A stretch of DNA of 64,000 nucleotides from Veillonella nakazawae (GTDB lineage Bacteria; Bacillota; Negativicutes; Veillonellales; Veillonellaceae): positions 1,502,501 through 1,566,500 of the forward strand of contig NZ_AP022321.1 of assembly GCF_013393365.1 (NCBI RefSeq), in the 5' to 3' direction. Both the position numbers and the translations under genes were made by a program. Below the pieces are notes generated by a model. That model saw only the letters and a program-made list of their open reading frames with translations. It had not been told where the DNA came from and did not search any database. Shown here one piece after another: positions 46,730-54,755 of this stretch (position 1 is the first letter of the stretch; each line of letters begins with the position of its first letter).

Positions 46730-49700
46730 CTATTGCACCTCTACGGAGCCATCACCTAAGATAGCTTCAATAGCCTTGATAGATTCATCACTAGGGTCAA
46801 AGCACATATTCAGTGGCAAGTTAATGCGCTTCCGTTGACGGTGCAAGTATAGCGATGTTGGCACAGAGCCTACGGTATTCGTTAACACTCGTTTTAAGGC
46901 TTCACTATTTTCTGGCGTATCATATTGGCTGTAAATATGAATGGCCACATGTTTCGCCTGACTATAGTTTACCTTTAACGGCATAATGCGGTCTGCAATA
47001 ATTTGCACACCCTTTTCATCCGCATCAACGCGGCCTTTTACCTTAACAATCATATCGACCGCCAAGAATTGTTGGCTTTGACTAAAAACCTTCGGGAATG
47101 CAACCACATTGGCCGCACCAGAGTAATCTTCAATGCGAAGAATGGACATAACCTCGTTTCGTCTTGTCATGCGATCCGATTTATTTTCAATCAACCCGCC
47201 AAAGGTAATGGTTTGACCATCGTATTGCTCTGGATTTTCTACGAGAGCCCCCAGTTCAAAGAGGCCCTCTAATTCCTTAGCATAGCCTTGCAATGGATGA
47301 CCTGTGATGTAAAAGCCTGTATATTCCTTTTCATCTTTCAATTTATCGTCTTCCGATAAATCCTGCACATTAGGTACAGGGATGAAATCTACAGACTCCT
47401 CTATATCACCAAAGAGGCTCATGGTGCCCATAGCAGCATCCTTTTGCTCTTTAGCACCAACGGCTTGGGCGCTTTCATACATATGCAATAATTGGTTTCT
47501 ATTTTCCTTGAAACCATCCATAGCGCCACACCGAATAAGGCTTTCAAGAAGGCGTTTATTAACCACCTTGTTGTCCACACGTTTGCAGAAGTCCACAATA
47601 TCCGTGTAAAGACCGTGTTCATTGCGCTCAGTAATCAAGCGATCGATAGCATTGTCCCCTACGTTTTTGATGCCCCCAAGGCCGAAGCGAATGGCATCAC
47701 CTTGTACGGCAAAGCTGCGCTCAGAATAGTTAATATCTGGCCCAAGGACCTTAACATTGTGCTTCTTGCAGGCATTAATATAGTACGTCAATTTTTGCAT
47801 GTTCTGCATAAAGCTAGTCATGGTGGCAGCCATGAACTCAGGGAAATAGTGGGCTTTCAAATACGCCGTTTGGTACGCAATGTACGCATAAGCCGCACTA
47901 TGTGATTTATTAAAGCCATAGCCAGCAAAGTATACGAGCAAGTCAAATACTTCATTTGCAATGGACTCTTCTATACCATTATTTATGGAACCTTGAATAA
48001 AGGATTCGCGCTGAGCCTTTAGAACAGCTTCCTTTTTCTTACCCATGGCACGGCGCATCAAGTCCGCTTGACCAAGTGAGAATCCGCCCATAGCAGACGC
48101 AATCTGCATAACCTGTTCTTGGTATAAGATTACACCAAAGGTATCTTTTAGAATTGGTTCCAATATGGGATGTAAATAAGTAACCTCTTTTTTTCCGTGA
48201 CGGCGGTCGATAAAATCCGCTACCATGCCAGAGCCCAATGGGCCTGGACGGTACAAGGCTACCAATGGAATTAAGTCTTCAAAATGTTCAGGCTTAAGGT
48301 CCATAACGAGCTTGGTGATACCTTCCGATTCGAGCTGGAATACACCAGAGGTGTCGCCTTTTGTGAGGATATCACAAGCCGCTTTATCATCGAGCGGTAT
48401 TGCATCTAAATCGAGATCAATACCACGGTTCGCCTTGATGAGCTTTAAGGCATCCCCCATAACCGTCAAGGTACGGAGGCCTAAGAAGTCCATCTTTAAG
48501 AGACCTAATTCCTCGATGTTATCTTTATCGTACTGTGTTACAAAGCCTTCATCGTTGGCATTTTGTACTGGTACGTGGTCATCGAGAGGGTCCGCGGAAA
48601 TTACGACGCCCGCCGCATGAGTGGACGAATTTCGCGCTATGCCTTCCAGCTTTTTACCAAAATCAAATAATTCTTTAACGTTTGGATCAGCTTCGTATAA
48701 CGCTTTTAACTCTTTCCCTTGAAGAGCTTTATCTAAGGTAATCCCAAGTTCATTGGGAATCATCTTCGCAATGCGGTTCACTTCCGCCAGTGGCAAGTCT
48801 AGCACACGACCTACGTCACGAATGACGGCACGCGCTGCCTCAGTACCAAAGGTAATAATCTGAGATACACGCTCTTGTCCATATTTTCGCGTTACATATT
48901 CGATAGCTTGACCACGCTTTTCATAACAGAAGTCAATATCGATATCGGGCATGCTTACCCGCTCTGGATTTAAGAACCGTTCAAAGAGCAAATCGTATTT
49001 TAATGGATCAAGGCCTGTAATGCCAAGTAGATAGGCTACTACGGACCCCGCCGCCGAACCACGACCAGGACCTACTAAAATGTCATGCTCACGGGCGTAG
49101 CGTACATAGTCCCATACGATGAGGAAGTAATCCTCAAAGCCCATCGTCCCAATAACATCTAGCTCATAGTCGAGACGTTTTTGTAGTTCTTCAGACGTTT
49201 CACCATAGAGGCGAGGAATTTCTCGTTCACAAACCTTACGCAAATAGGTCTTAGACGTTTCCCCTTCTGGCACATCAAAGTGCGGCAAATGATGTTCGTC
49301 GAAATTAAACTCTACATTGCAGCGTTCTGCAATTTTTAAGGTATTTTCGATGGCTCCTGGAATATGTTCAAATAGTTCTGCCATCTCATCCCCAGATTTT
49401 AGATAGAATTCATCATTAGGGAATTTTAAGCGATCCACCTCAGCACGACGTCGGCCTGTAGAAATACATACCTTAATATCCTGCGCATCCGCATCCTCCT
49501 TTAAAACATAGTGGAAGTCATTAGATGCGACGATGCCAAGACCATATTCCTTGCTGAGCTTAATGAGCTCCTCTTGCGCCTTTGCCTCCTCTGGCAAGCC
49601 ATGATTTTGGATTTCTAAGAAGAAATTATCCTTTCCGTAGGTCTCGATATACCATTCAATGGAACGCTTGGCGCCTTCCATATTATCTTGCAAGATATAC

Positions 49701-50137
49701 TGAGGAATCTCCCCTTGAATACAAGCACTAAGAGCAATTATGCCTTTGCTGTATTGACGCAATAAATCGCGGTCTGCACGAGGACGATATAACATACCTT
49801 CCGTAGACGCTTTCGACACGATTTTAACGAGATTACGATACCCTTCCATGGTCTCAGCTAACAAAATAAGATGTTTTAAACGTTCACGGCTACGACCTTC
49901 TGGACGATCAAATCGATTGTTTTCCGTTACATATACTTCACAACCAATGATTGGCTTAACGCCTTGGGCCATACATTCTTTGTAGAAATAAATGGCTGCG
50001 TACATATTGCCGTGATCTGTAATGGCAAGGGCCGGCTGATTTAACTCCTTCGCACGACGTACCATGTCAGGCAAACGACTAATGCCGTCCAGCAAACTAA
50101 ACTCTGTATGACTATGTAAATGTACAAATGGCTGCAT
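46730..50137 (-). CDS. dnaE: DNA polymerase III alpha subunit (DnaE)
   Basis: 1135 aa. PHP domain at the N-terminus (HLHSHTEFSLLDG, ITDHGNMYA), catalytic palm with GPGRGSAAGSVVAYLLGI and the acidic triad in PDIDIDFCYEKRGQ, then fingers, an HhH region (about 830-880) and an OB-fold near 985-1060 (TITFGGLIENKSDR). DnaE replicates DNA, and in Firmicutes often with PolC, extending primers on the lagging strand. AAAGGAGG before the ATG. The gene follows the YgjP-like gene by 12 bases and is followed by pyk. Confidence 0.96.
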   Translation of the reverse strand: MQPFVHLHSHTEFSLLDGISRLPDMVRRAKELNQPALAITDHGNMYAAIYFYKECMAQGVKPIIGCEVYVTENNRFDRPEGRSRERLKHLILLAETMEGYRNLVKIVSKASTEGMLYRPRADRDLLRQYSKGIIALSACIQGEIPQYILQDNMEGAKRSIEWYIETYGKDNFFLEIQNHGLPEEAKAQEELIKLSKEYGLGIVASNDFHYVLKEDADAQDIKVCISTGRRRAEVDRLKFPNDEFYLKSGDEMAELFEHIPGAIENTLKIAERCNVEFNFDEHHLPHFDVPEGETSKTYLRKVCEREIPRLYGETSEELQKRLDYELDVIGTMGFEDYFLIVWDYVRYAREHDILVGPGRGSAAGSVVAYLLGITGLDPLKYDLLFERFLNPERVSMPDIDIDFCYEKRGQAIEYVTRKYGQERVSQIITFGTEAARAVIRDVGRVLDLPLAEVNRIAKMIPNELGITLDKALQGKELKALYEADPNVKELFDFGKKLEGIARNSSTHAAGVVISADPLDDHVPVQNANDEGFVTQYDKDNIEELGLLKMDFLGLRTLTVMGDALKLIKANRGIDLDLDAIPLDDKAACDILTKGDTSGVFQLESEGITKLVMDLKPEHFEDLIPLVALYRPGPLGSGMVADFIDRRHGKKEVTYLHPILEPILKDTFGVILYQEQVMQIASAMGGFSLGQADLMRRAMGKKKEAVLKAQRESFIQGSINNGIEESIANEVFDLLVYFAGYGFNKSHSAAYAYIAYQTAYLKAHYFPEFMAATMTSFMQNMQKLTYYINACKKHNVKVLGPDINYSERSFAVQGDAIRFGLGGIKNVGDNAIDRLITERNEHGLYTDIVDFCKRVDNKVVNKRLLESLIRCGAMDGFKENRNQLLHMYESAQAVGAKEQKDAAMGTMSLFGDIEESVDFIPVPNVQDLSEDDKLKDEKEYTGFYITGHPLQGYAKELEGLFELGALVENPEQYDGQTITFGGLIENKSDRMTRRNEVMSILRIEDYSGAANVVAFPKVFSQSQQFLAVDMIVKVKGRVDADEKGVQIIADRIMPLKVNYSQAKHVAIHIYSQYDTPENSEALKRVLTNTVGSVPTSLYLHRQRKRINLPLNMCFDPSDESIKAIEAILGDGSVEVQ

Positions 50138-50149
50138 GGTACACCTCCT

Positions 50150-50893
50150 TTAAGGGCGATGAGCAAAATACACGTTCAATGACTTCTTACGAGCCTTCCA
50201 ATCTGGCAAAAACTGTGCCACTAGATTGTGAAAGTTCTTGGAATGGTCTAAATATTTAAAATGAGCAAACTCATGAACCATGACGTACTCAATATACACC
50301 TGTGGTCCCTCTAATAAACGGGTGTTCATCTTGATAAGCTGCTTGGCTGGCGTACAAGAACCCCAACGGCTCTTCATACGCTGCTGCTTTATAGTTGGCA
50401 TAGGTACATCGATACCTTGCTTGTGGTAGCGTTGATACACGACCTTCGCCCAATGGACAAAAACCTTCTCCCCTAAATTACGCCAATAACTTTGCATTAA
50501 TTTATGCTTCGCTTCATAGGTTGTACCACGAGGCACTACCATGGTAAGAATAGCCTTCCCATCGAAGCCAATATGAGGCTTTCCGTCCTGCTCAACTAGG
50601 CGCAACGTAACGGGAATGCCGAGGATAGATAAGCTTTCACCATTCACATACTGCAACGCATCGACGCGCTTGGCATTCAATGCATCAATCTTGTAACGAG
50701 CCCGCTCAATGAAGGGCATATTTTCGATAACAAACTTGTCCACCCTATAATCCGGCACATAGGCATTCGCCGACACATGGATCACACCATCCTTTGTAAT
50801 ACGCATGTTCATGTTCTTCACACGCTTGATGGTTAACTCATATTCAATTCTGTCGCCATTATAGGTAATAGACCTAGTTGTTGAAGTATTCAT
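50150..50893 (-). CDS. YgjP-family zinc metallopeptidase-like protein
   Basis: About 247 aa. The zinc signature HEFAH with a third His 12 residues later (HEFAHFKYLDHSKNFH) and the preceding RMKSRWGSCTP motif define the YgjP/WLM-like metallohydrolase family (DUF45). Cellular substrate unknown. The start is uncertain: ATG at 50893 has AAAAGG too close, while a GTG at 50917 would add eight residues. A TATGATAAAAT -10-like element overlaps this region. It probably leads the dnaE transcript. Confidence 0.85.
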   Translation of the reverse strand: MNTSTTRSITYNGDRIEYELTIKRVKNMNMRITKDGVIHVSANAYVPDYRVDKFVIENMPFIERARYKIDALNAKRVDALQYVNGESLSILGIPVTLRLVEQDGKPHIGFDGKAILTMVVPRGTTYEAKHKLMQSYWRNLGEKVFVHWAKVVYQRYHKQGIDVPMPTIKQQRMKSRWGSCTPAKQLIKMNTRLLEGPQVYIEYVMVHEFAHFKYLDHSKNFHNLVAQFLPDWKARKKSLNVYFAHRP

Positions 50894-50984
50894 ACCTTTT
50901 ATTTTATCATAAAACACTCATAAAATCGTAAAATTCTGGTAATTTTAATAGGAATTATTCGATATAGGTAAAATAATAAATCAT

Positions 50985-51120
50985 AACCACCCGTAGAACG
51001 GGTGGTTTGCTCTGACCCTATAAGGGTCTTTCTCTAGTGGTGGCCCTCTAAAGAGGGCATTGAATGATCTGACAACCACTCTATTGCCACTGGCTGACCC
51101 CTACTCGGGGGCTTTTATTT
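50985..51120 (-). ncRNA. Structured 3' RNA candidate of the IS200 element
   Basis: Within 135 nt after tnpA are four hairpins: GCCCCCGAGTAGGGGTC (51096-51112), GCCCTC / GAGGGC (51043-51058) enclosed by a longer-range helix ACCACT / AGTGGT (51036-51041 with 51075-51080), GACCCT / AGGGTC (51014-51028) and the terminal AACCACCCGT hairpin. This is more structure than a transposition end needs. I cannot name the family; it may be a regulatory RNA of the element. Confidence 0.45.
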
Positions 51121-51123
51121 TGC

Positions 51124-51594
51124 CTATTTTACTGGCTCACCCGTAAACGGGTCGGTATATTCTTTAAAGTTTAATGTATCTTGCGCTATATCCTCTTGTT
51201 GTTGATTGCGAATATACTCTTTTATCGCTCCTTCATATCGTCCTACCGTATCCACATAATATCCTCTACACCAGAAATGTCTATTTCCATACTTATATTT
51301 TAAATTTGCGTGTTTATCGAATATCATGAGGCTACTTTTACTTTTTAAATATCCCATAAAACTCGATACGCTTAAATGTGGTGGTATCGTTACTAGCATA
51401 TGAATATGATCCGGACAGCATTCCGCTTCTATTATCTCTACATTTTTTCTCTTACATAAATCTCGTAAGATTTTACCTACATCAGCTTTTATCCGACCGT
51501 AAATTATTTGTCTTCTATACTTTGGAGCAAAAACAATATGATATTTACATCTCCATTTACTATGTGATAAGCTTTTTACGTCATTCATTGACAT
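51124..51594 (-). CDS. tnpA: IS200/IS605-family Y1 transposase
   Basis: 156 aa from the ATG at 51594, preceded by AGGAGG; the longer frame to 51714 reads into the terminal hairpin. A single-strand DNA transposase of the HUH type: CPDHIHML holds the metal-binding His pair and YYVDTVGRYEGAIKEYI the catalytic Tyr. KYHIVFAPKYRR and the HFWCRGYY segment are typical. Length normal and frame intact, so probably active. Confidence 0.95.
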   Translation of the reverse strand: MSMNDVKSLSHSKWRCKYHIVFAPKYRRQIIYGRIKADVGKILRDLCKRKNVEIIEAECCPDHIHMLVTIPPHLSVSSFMGYLKSKSSLMIFDKHANLKYKYGNRHFWCRGYYVDTVGRYEGAIKEYIRNQQQEDIAQDTLNFKEYTDPFTGEPVK

Positions 51595-51737
51595 TGAACC
51601 TCCTATGTTGAAATGTTGTGGTTGCCAGACCAACTTCATTCTATCACTAGGAGGTTCTTTCCTTTTCACTAAGAATTTTTTACCGACCCCCAGTTTAACT
51701 GGGGGTTTAGTCATGCCTATTCGGCGTACAAAAATAA

Positions 51738-51769
51738 CAGATAGCTGATTTTAGATAATCAGCTATCTG
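51738..51769 (-). terminator. Terminator after the 51818-52195 gene
   Basis: Perfect stem CAGATAGCTGATT / AATCAGCTATCTG, followed on the minus strand by TTATTTTTGTACG. Lies between the gene and the IS element. Confidence 0.85.
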
Positions 51770-51817
51770 CTGTAAATACTAAAATATTACATTATTAACT
51801 TTGGCGCTTATTAAATT

Positions 51818-52195
51818 TTACCAACTCCAGATTCTAAGAAAGATTAAAAGGATACTCTGTCCTACAGACACAGCAATTCGACCTTTTCCAATAATACTAA
51901 TGCCATAGCTTTTTCCTTCCTTGCACATAAAATATTCATTAAGATTTTGCTTTAGTGCAAACATTTCCCCCAAAAGAAGAACGGCAAGTATTAACGAAAA
52001 AATAGAAAAGCTATGTAAAATCGTCCCACCGAAAATAACCATTAATTCAATCATCAGTAATTGACCTAATTGTATCATTGTAAGAACAATGCTTCTCTTA
52101 ACATTTGCGCCTGCAATAGTTATTGTATTATTTCGTATAATATATATTGCATACATAGCTAGTAAAATACTACATAAGATACGCCCAGCGTTCAT
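51818..52195 (-). CDS. Small membrane protein, unknown function
   Basis: 125 aa with three or four hydrophobic spans (about 4-20, 37-57, 61-80, 108-123) and a short charged loop (KQNLNEYFMCKEGKS). No family recognised. AGAAGAG before the ATG. It is last in a row of short AT-rich membrane-protein genes, next to the IS200 element, a probable accessory block. Confidence 0.6.
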   Translation of the reverse strand: MNAGRILCSILLAMYAIYIIRNNTITIAGANVKRSIVLTMIQLGQLLMIELMVIFGGTILHSFSIFSLILAVLLLGEMFALKQNLNEYFMCKEGKSYGISIIGKGRIAVSVGQSILLIFLRIWSW

Positions 52196-52304
52196 AATCT
52201 CTTCTAACTCAACTAATACATTTCTGAATAACTTTACCTATATAACTATTCATTAATTATTACGATTAGCACATAACTAATAGTATGGATTCCATTTGTA
52301 AAAG

Positions 52305-52721
52305 TTAGTAATAATATACAATCATAAATTCATTCATGTTAATAGGTTTTACAGATAATTTTAATACTTCTCCACTAGTTTCTTTTTTAAATGTATTAGC
52401 CTCTATTTGCTGCCATCCATTTAAAGCTAAAGATTTTTCTATTGTATCCATATTACTATTACTTACTGCATCAACAATAAAATAAGGTCTAACACTACCA
52501 ATTTCATATTTAAAAGGATAGATGGCATTGATAGTAAAATGCTCACGATGATCAAAACTTTTATATTCATTCCAAATAAGAGCTTGTCTACCAGAATAAA
52601 TGGATTCCAATGTATTATCTATTTTCTCTAATACAAGAGCACCACTAAATGAGCCTATGATTATTCCTACTACAAATATAATTATTTTTAATTTATTAAT
52701 AACAACCCTATCGAAAACCAT
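52305..52721 (-). CDS. Single-TM protein with outer domain, unknown
   Basis: 138 aa from the ATG at 52721, which has GGTGG ten bases upstream inside the end of the previous gene; a TTG nine bases earlier is the alternative. One N-terminal span (about 12-30) and a soluble domain of about 100 residues, probably outside the cell, ending in hydrophobic VYYY. The stretch LALNGWQQIEANTF...LKLSVKP resembles the end of the 53458-53886 protein (GWNEINKN...YLELFKE), which suggests a shared fold. Family not recognised. Confidence 0.6.
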   Translation of the reverse strand: MVFDRVVINKLKIIIFVVGIIIGSFSGALVLEKIDNTLESIYSGRQALIWNEYKSFDHREHFTINAIYPFKYEIGSVRPYFIVDAVSNSNMDTIEKSLALNGWQQIEANTFKKETSGEVLKLSVKPINMNEFMIVYYY

Positions 52722-52726
52722 CTTTA

Positions 52727-53113
52727 TCAATCCACCATTTTATATTTAATTCGTATAAAGTCTTCTTTCAACTGGACTCTAATGCTATTGGTATTAAGAC
52801 CTTCACTAATTTTGTCCTTATTATCATTTATATCAGCTAAGAATCTACTCTGATTATACTTTGCCTTAAAGTCAGTATAGTCAGAATTCTTCACCATAAA
52901 CTTATCACCAATGCGAGTCCAGTTTATCTCATCAATCAAATCCTCTTTGTAGAAAGAATATCCATATCTGATTAATGCAGAAGAGTTGTCATTATAATGA
53001 TAATATCGAGTAGTGATACCAACAATTATAATTAGTATAAAGGCTACTACAATACCACCAAACATATATTTAAATAAATTTGCCCCAAGTTCTTTCAATA
53101 AACTTATTCGCAT
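52727..53113 (-). CDS. Single-TM protein with outer domain, unknown
   Basis: 128 aa: one span (about 17-34, MFGGIVVAFILIIIVGI) and an outer domain of about 90 residues rich in Asp, Asn and Lys. Same layout as its neighbours on either side, and translated in tight coupling with the downstream gene. No family recognised. No strong ribosome-binding site before the ATG; it may depend on translation of the short ORF just upstream. Confidence 0.6.
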   Translation of the reverse strand: MRISLLKELGANLFKYMFGGIVVAFILIIIVGITTRYYHYNDNSSALIRYGYSFYKEDLIDEINWTRIGDKFMVKNSDYTDFKAKYNQSRFLADINDNKDKISEGLNTNSIRVQLKEDFIRIKYKMVD

Positions 53114-53457
53114 ATATCTTTATTACATCCTTACCCTTCTATAATATAATCTTCCATTATACCTATCAAAATCTCTATTAATATACCAATCTCTATTATC
53201 CCCATGAGTATATACCAAACAACAGAATAAATTGTTTTAAATTTCATCCCTCAAAGTCCTTTATATTGCCTATATACTAGATTTATCTAGTAGGGTTGCT
53301 AACAAACTAGCCACCAAGCAAAAACAGCGAAAAAATATTTCCTAATATGCTAATTATTAGTATTATCTTTTTCCTCAACTACTAATCAACCCCTGCTTGC
53401 ATTTGGAGTTCTACTTATGCATTAGTTGTTGAGATAGTACAATTTTGCCACCCATAA
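53114..53457. other. Gap in the small-protein cluster
   Basis: 344 bp. The left part holds a possible 38-codon gene (53131-53247). The remainder, 53248-53457, is AT-rich without any recognisable terminator or strong promoter. Confidence 0.4.
53131..53247 (-). CDS. Possible 38-residue membrane peptide
   Basis: ATG at 53247 with AAAGGA nine bases upstream, stop at 53131. The peptide is very hydrophobic through its middle (VVWYILMGIIEIGILIEILI) and ends in an acidic DYIIEG. It begins in the same transcript as the 52727-53113 gene, 17 bases ahead of it. Its amino-acid composition is what random AT-rich sequence could also give, so it needs support from conservation or expression. Confidence 0.4.
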   Translation of the reverse strand: MKFKTIYSVVWYILMGIIEIGILIEILIGIMEDYIIEG

Positions 53458-53886
53458 TTAATTTCTTTTTTGTAATATTAAAGTCACTTTATCAGAGCCT
53501 CGTTCTTTAAATAGTTCGAGATAAATATTAGTATCATAATCATGTCCAACAATACGATTCTTGTTAATCTCATTCCAGCCTATATTTTGTTTTGAAAGTA
53601 TTCCTTTAACATCATCAATTGTAAGTGAGTCGTACGTAATTTCAAGATTATTATTTTGATAGGCTCGACCAGATGCATAGTATTCTTCACTTATTTTTTT
53701 CACAGATATATCTTCTAGTTTTTGCTCGTATAATTGAAGGCTTTGCATTTGCTCCGGCCTTTTAATATATGCATTTAAAGACATAGCTCCTATTAATAAA
53801 AACCAAAACAAAGCAAAACCAATATAAAATTTAACCGTAAAAGGTGTTCGATCTAATATAGATTTTACACCGCTCCATACTTTCAT
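53458..53886 (-). CDS. Single-TM protein with outer domain, unknown
   Basis: 142 aa: basic N-terminus, one span (about 19-38, VKFYIGFALFWFLLIGAMSL) and a 100-residue outer domain. Start supported by AGGAGA. C-terminal GWNEINKN...IYLELFKE echoes the 52305-52721 protein. Family unknown. First in the series of small membrane genes on the minus strand. Confidence 0.6.
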   Translation of the reverse strand: MKVWSGVKSILDRTPFTVKFYIGFALFWFLLIGAMSLNAYIKRPEQMQSLQLYEQKLEDISVKKISEEYYASGRAYQNNNLEITYDSLTIDDVKGILSKQNIGWNEINKNRIVGHDYDTNIYLELFKERGSDKVTLILQKRN

Positions 53887-54058
53887 AATGTCTCCTATAC
53901 GATCAGTTAATATTCAATTCACTTCTATATTTCAATTATATATTAAACCAACTTATATCACCAATGAATATTTTAATATTGTTATCTTTTATTTATTTTT
54001 ATAGTTAGCCTAAAAAAATGCCAAAGCGGTAGCACATGCATTTACACTATAGTAATAC

Positions 54059-54121
54059 AAAAGCACCATCTACCTAGGTCCGACTTATGTGTCGTTTCCC
54101 ATTAAGATAGATGGTGCTTTT
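54059..54121 (-). terminator. Terminator after the XRE gene
   Basis: AAAAGCACCATCTA / TAGATGGTGCTTTT outer stem with a loose loop of about 35 bases; TTTGTATTACTA follows on the minus strand. Lies 64 bases past the XRE stop, marking the end of the tetrapyrrole unit. Confidence 0.8.
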
Positions 54122-54184
54122 ATGATTGTTATAATTAAATTGTTCAAATAAACATGTTCCACTCACATACAATATAGTATAGCA

Positions 54185-54646
54185 CTACTTTATATTTCGT
54201 CGTGCCGCTAAGCTACCAGCGCTGTTAGCTAGGCCCGCTCGATTGATATGTGGGTTCCCATGTTTGTACGTTTTCGGCTTACTACTTTTATCTTCTACCT
54301 TTGATTTCTCAAATTTAGTAAATAGATTGTCTAGCTCGCGCAAGAGTGCACGTTTTTGTGAGTCTTTCAACTCAAATACTTCACCTTTATAGGCGATGTA
54401 TTTATTTTTGAGTACCGGACTGAGATCATAGATGGGCTCGTGTTGTTCTCCATTTACATCTAACAGCTCATCCAAGGTCAATCCATAATAGCGAGACAGG
54501 GCACAGAGTGTATCTAAATCTGGTTCGCGATACCCTGTTTCGTAATTTGAAAGCGCCGCATTACTGATACCTACGGCCTTTGCTACTTCGATTTGGCTTT
54601 TGCCCATGCGCACGCGAGCACGCTTTAAGTTCTTATAAAACTGCAT
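54185..54646 (-). CDS. XRE-family transcriptional regulator
   Basis: 153 aa from the ATG at 54646 (AGGTGA upstream; ATG at 54652 or GTG at 54655 are alternatives). Cro/CI-type helix-turn-helix in residues 5-57 (KSQIEVAKAVGISNAALSNYE). The rest is a helical, charged region with a basic tail (KTYKHGNPHINRAG...AARRNIK). Lies at the end of the hem cluster, downstream of hemL; three palindromic repeats are just upstream, which may be its own sites. Target not known. Confidence 0.85.
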   Translation of the reverse strand: MQFYKNLKRARVRMGKSQIEVAKAVGISNAALSNYETGYREPDLDTLCALSRYYGLTLDELLDVNGEQHEPIYDLSPVLKNKYIAYKGEVFELKDSQKRALLRELDNLFTKFEKSKVEDKSSKPKTYKHGNPHINRAGLANSAGSLAARRNIK

Positions 54647-54698
54647 GTTCATCACCTACATCGATACATAAACAACTACAAACTATATATTTTATAAT

Positions 54699-54755
54699 AA
54701 TGTATCACTGATTTTTATAGTAGTGTATCACTAATCTTTATAGTAGTGTATCACT
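54699..54755. repeat. Three palindromic repeats at 23-bp spacing, hemL/XRE junction
   Basis: AGTGTATCACT (reverse AGTGATACACT, arms AGTG / CACT) occurs at 54722-54732 and 54745-54755, with a one-mismatch copy AATGTATCACT at 54699-54709. Starts are exactly 23 bp apart, about two helical turns, within longer 23-bp direct repeats (TGTATCACTGATTTTTATAGTAG). The rightmost copy lies in the last codons of hemL. Confidence 0.75.

Larger units (their letters stand above)
50981..51716 (-). mobile_element. IS200-type insertion sequence (tnpA only)
   Basis: A 0.7-kb element with one Y1 transposase gene and no tnpB. Subterminal hairpins mark both ends: ACCCCCAGTT / AACTGGGGGT (51686-51706) at the 5' side of tnpA and AACCACCCGT / ACGGGTGGTT (50985-51007) at the other end. 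TCAT is present near both borders (51711 and 50981), possibly part of the cleavage sites. Exact ends are approximate; IS200 members make no target duplication. Confidence 0.8.

Noticed and set aside
51124-51594. IS605 with a TnpB/OMEGA guide RNA
   Set aside because: No tnpB gene or remnant is present next to tnpA.
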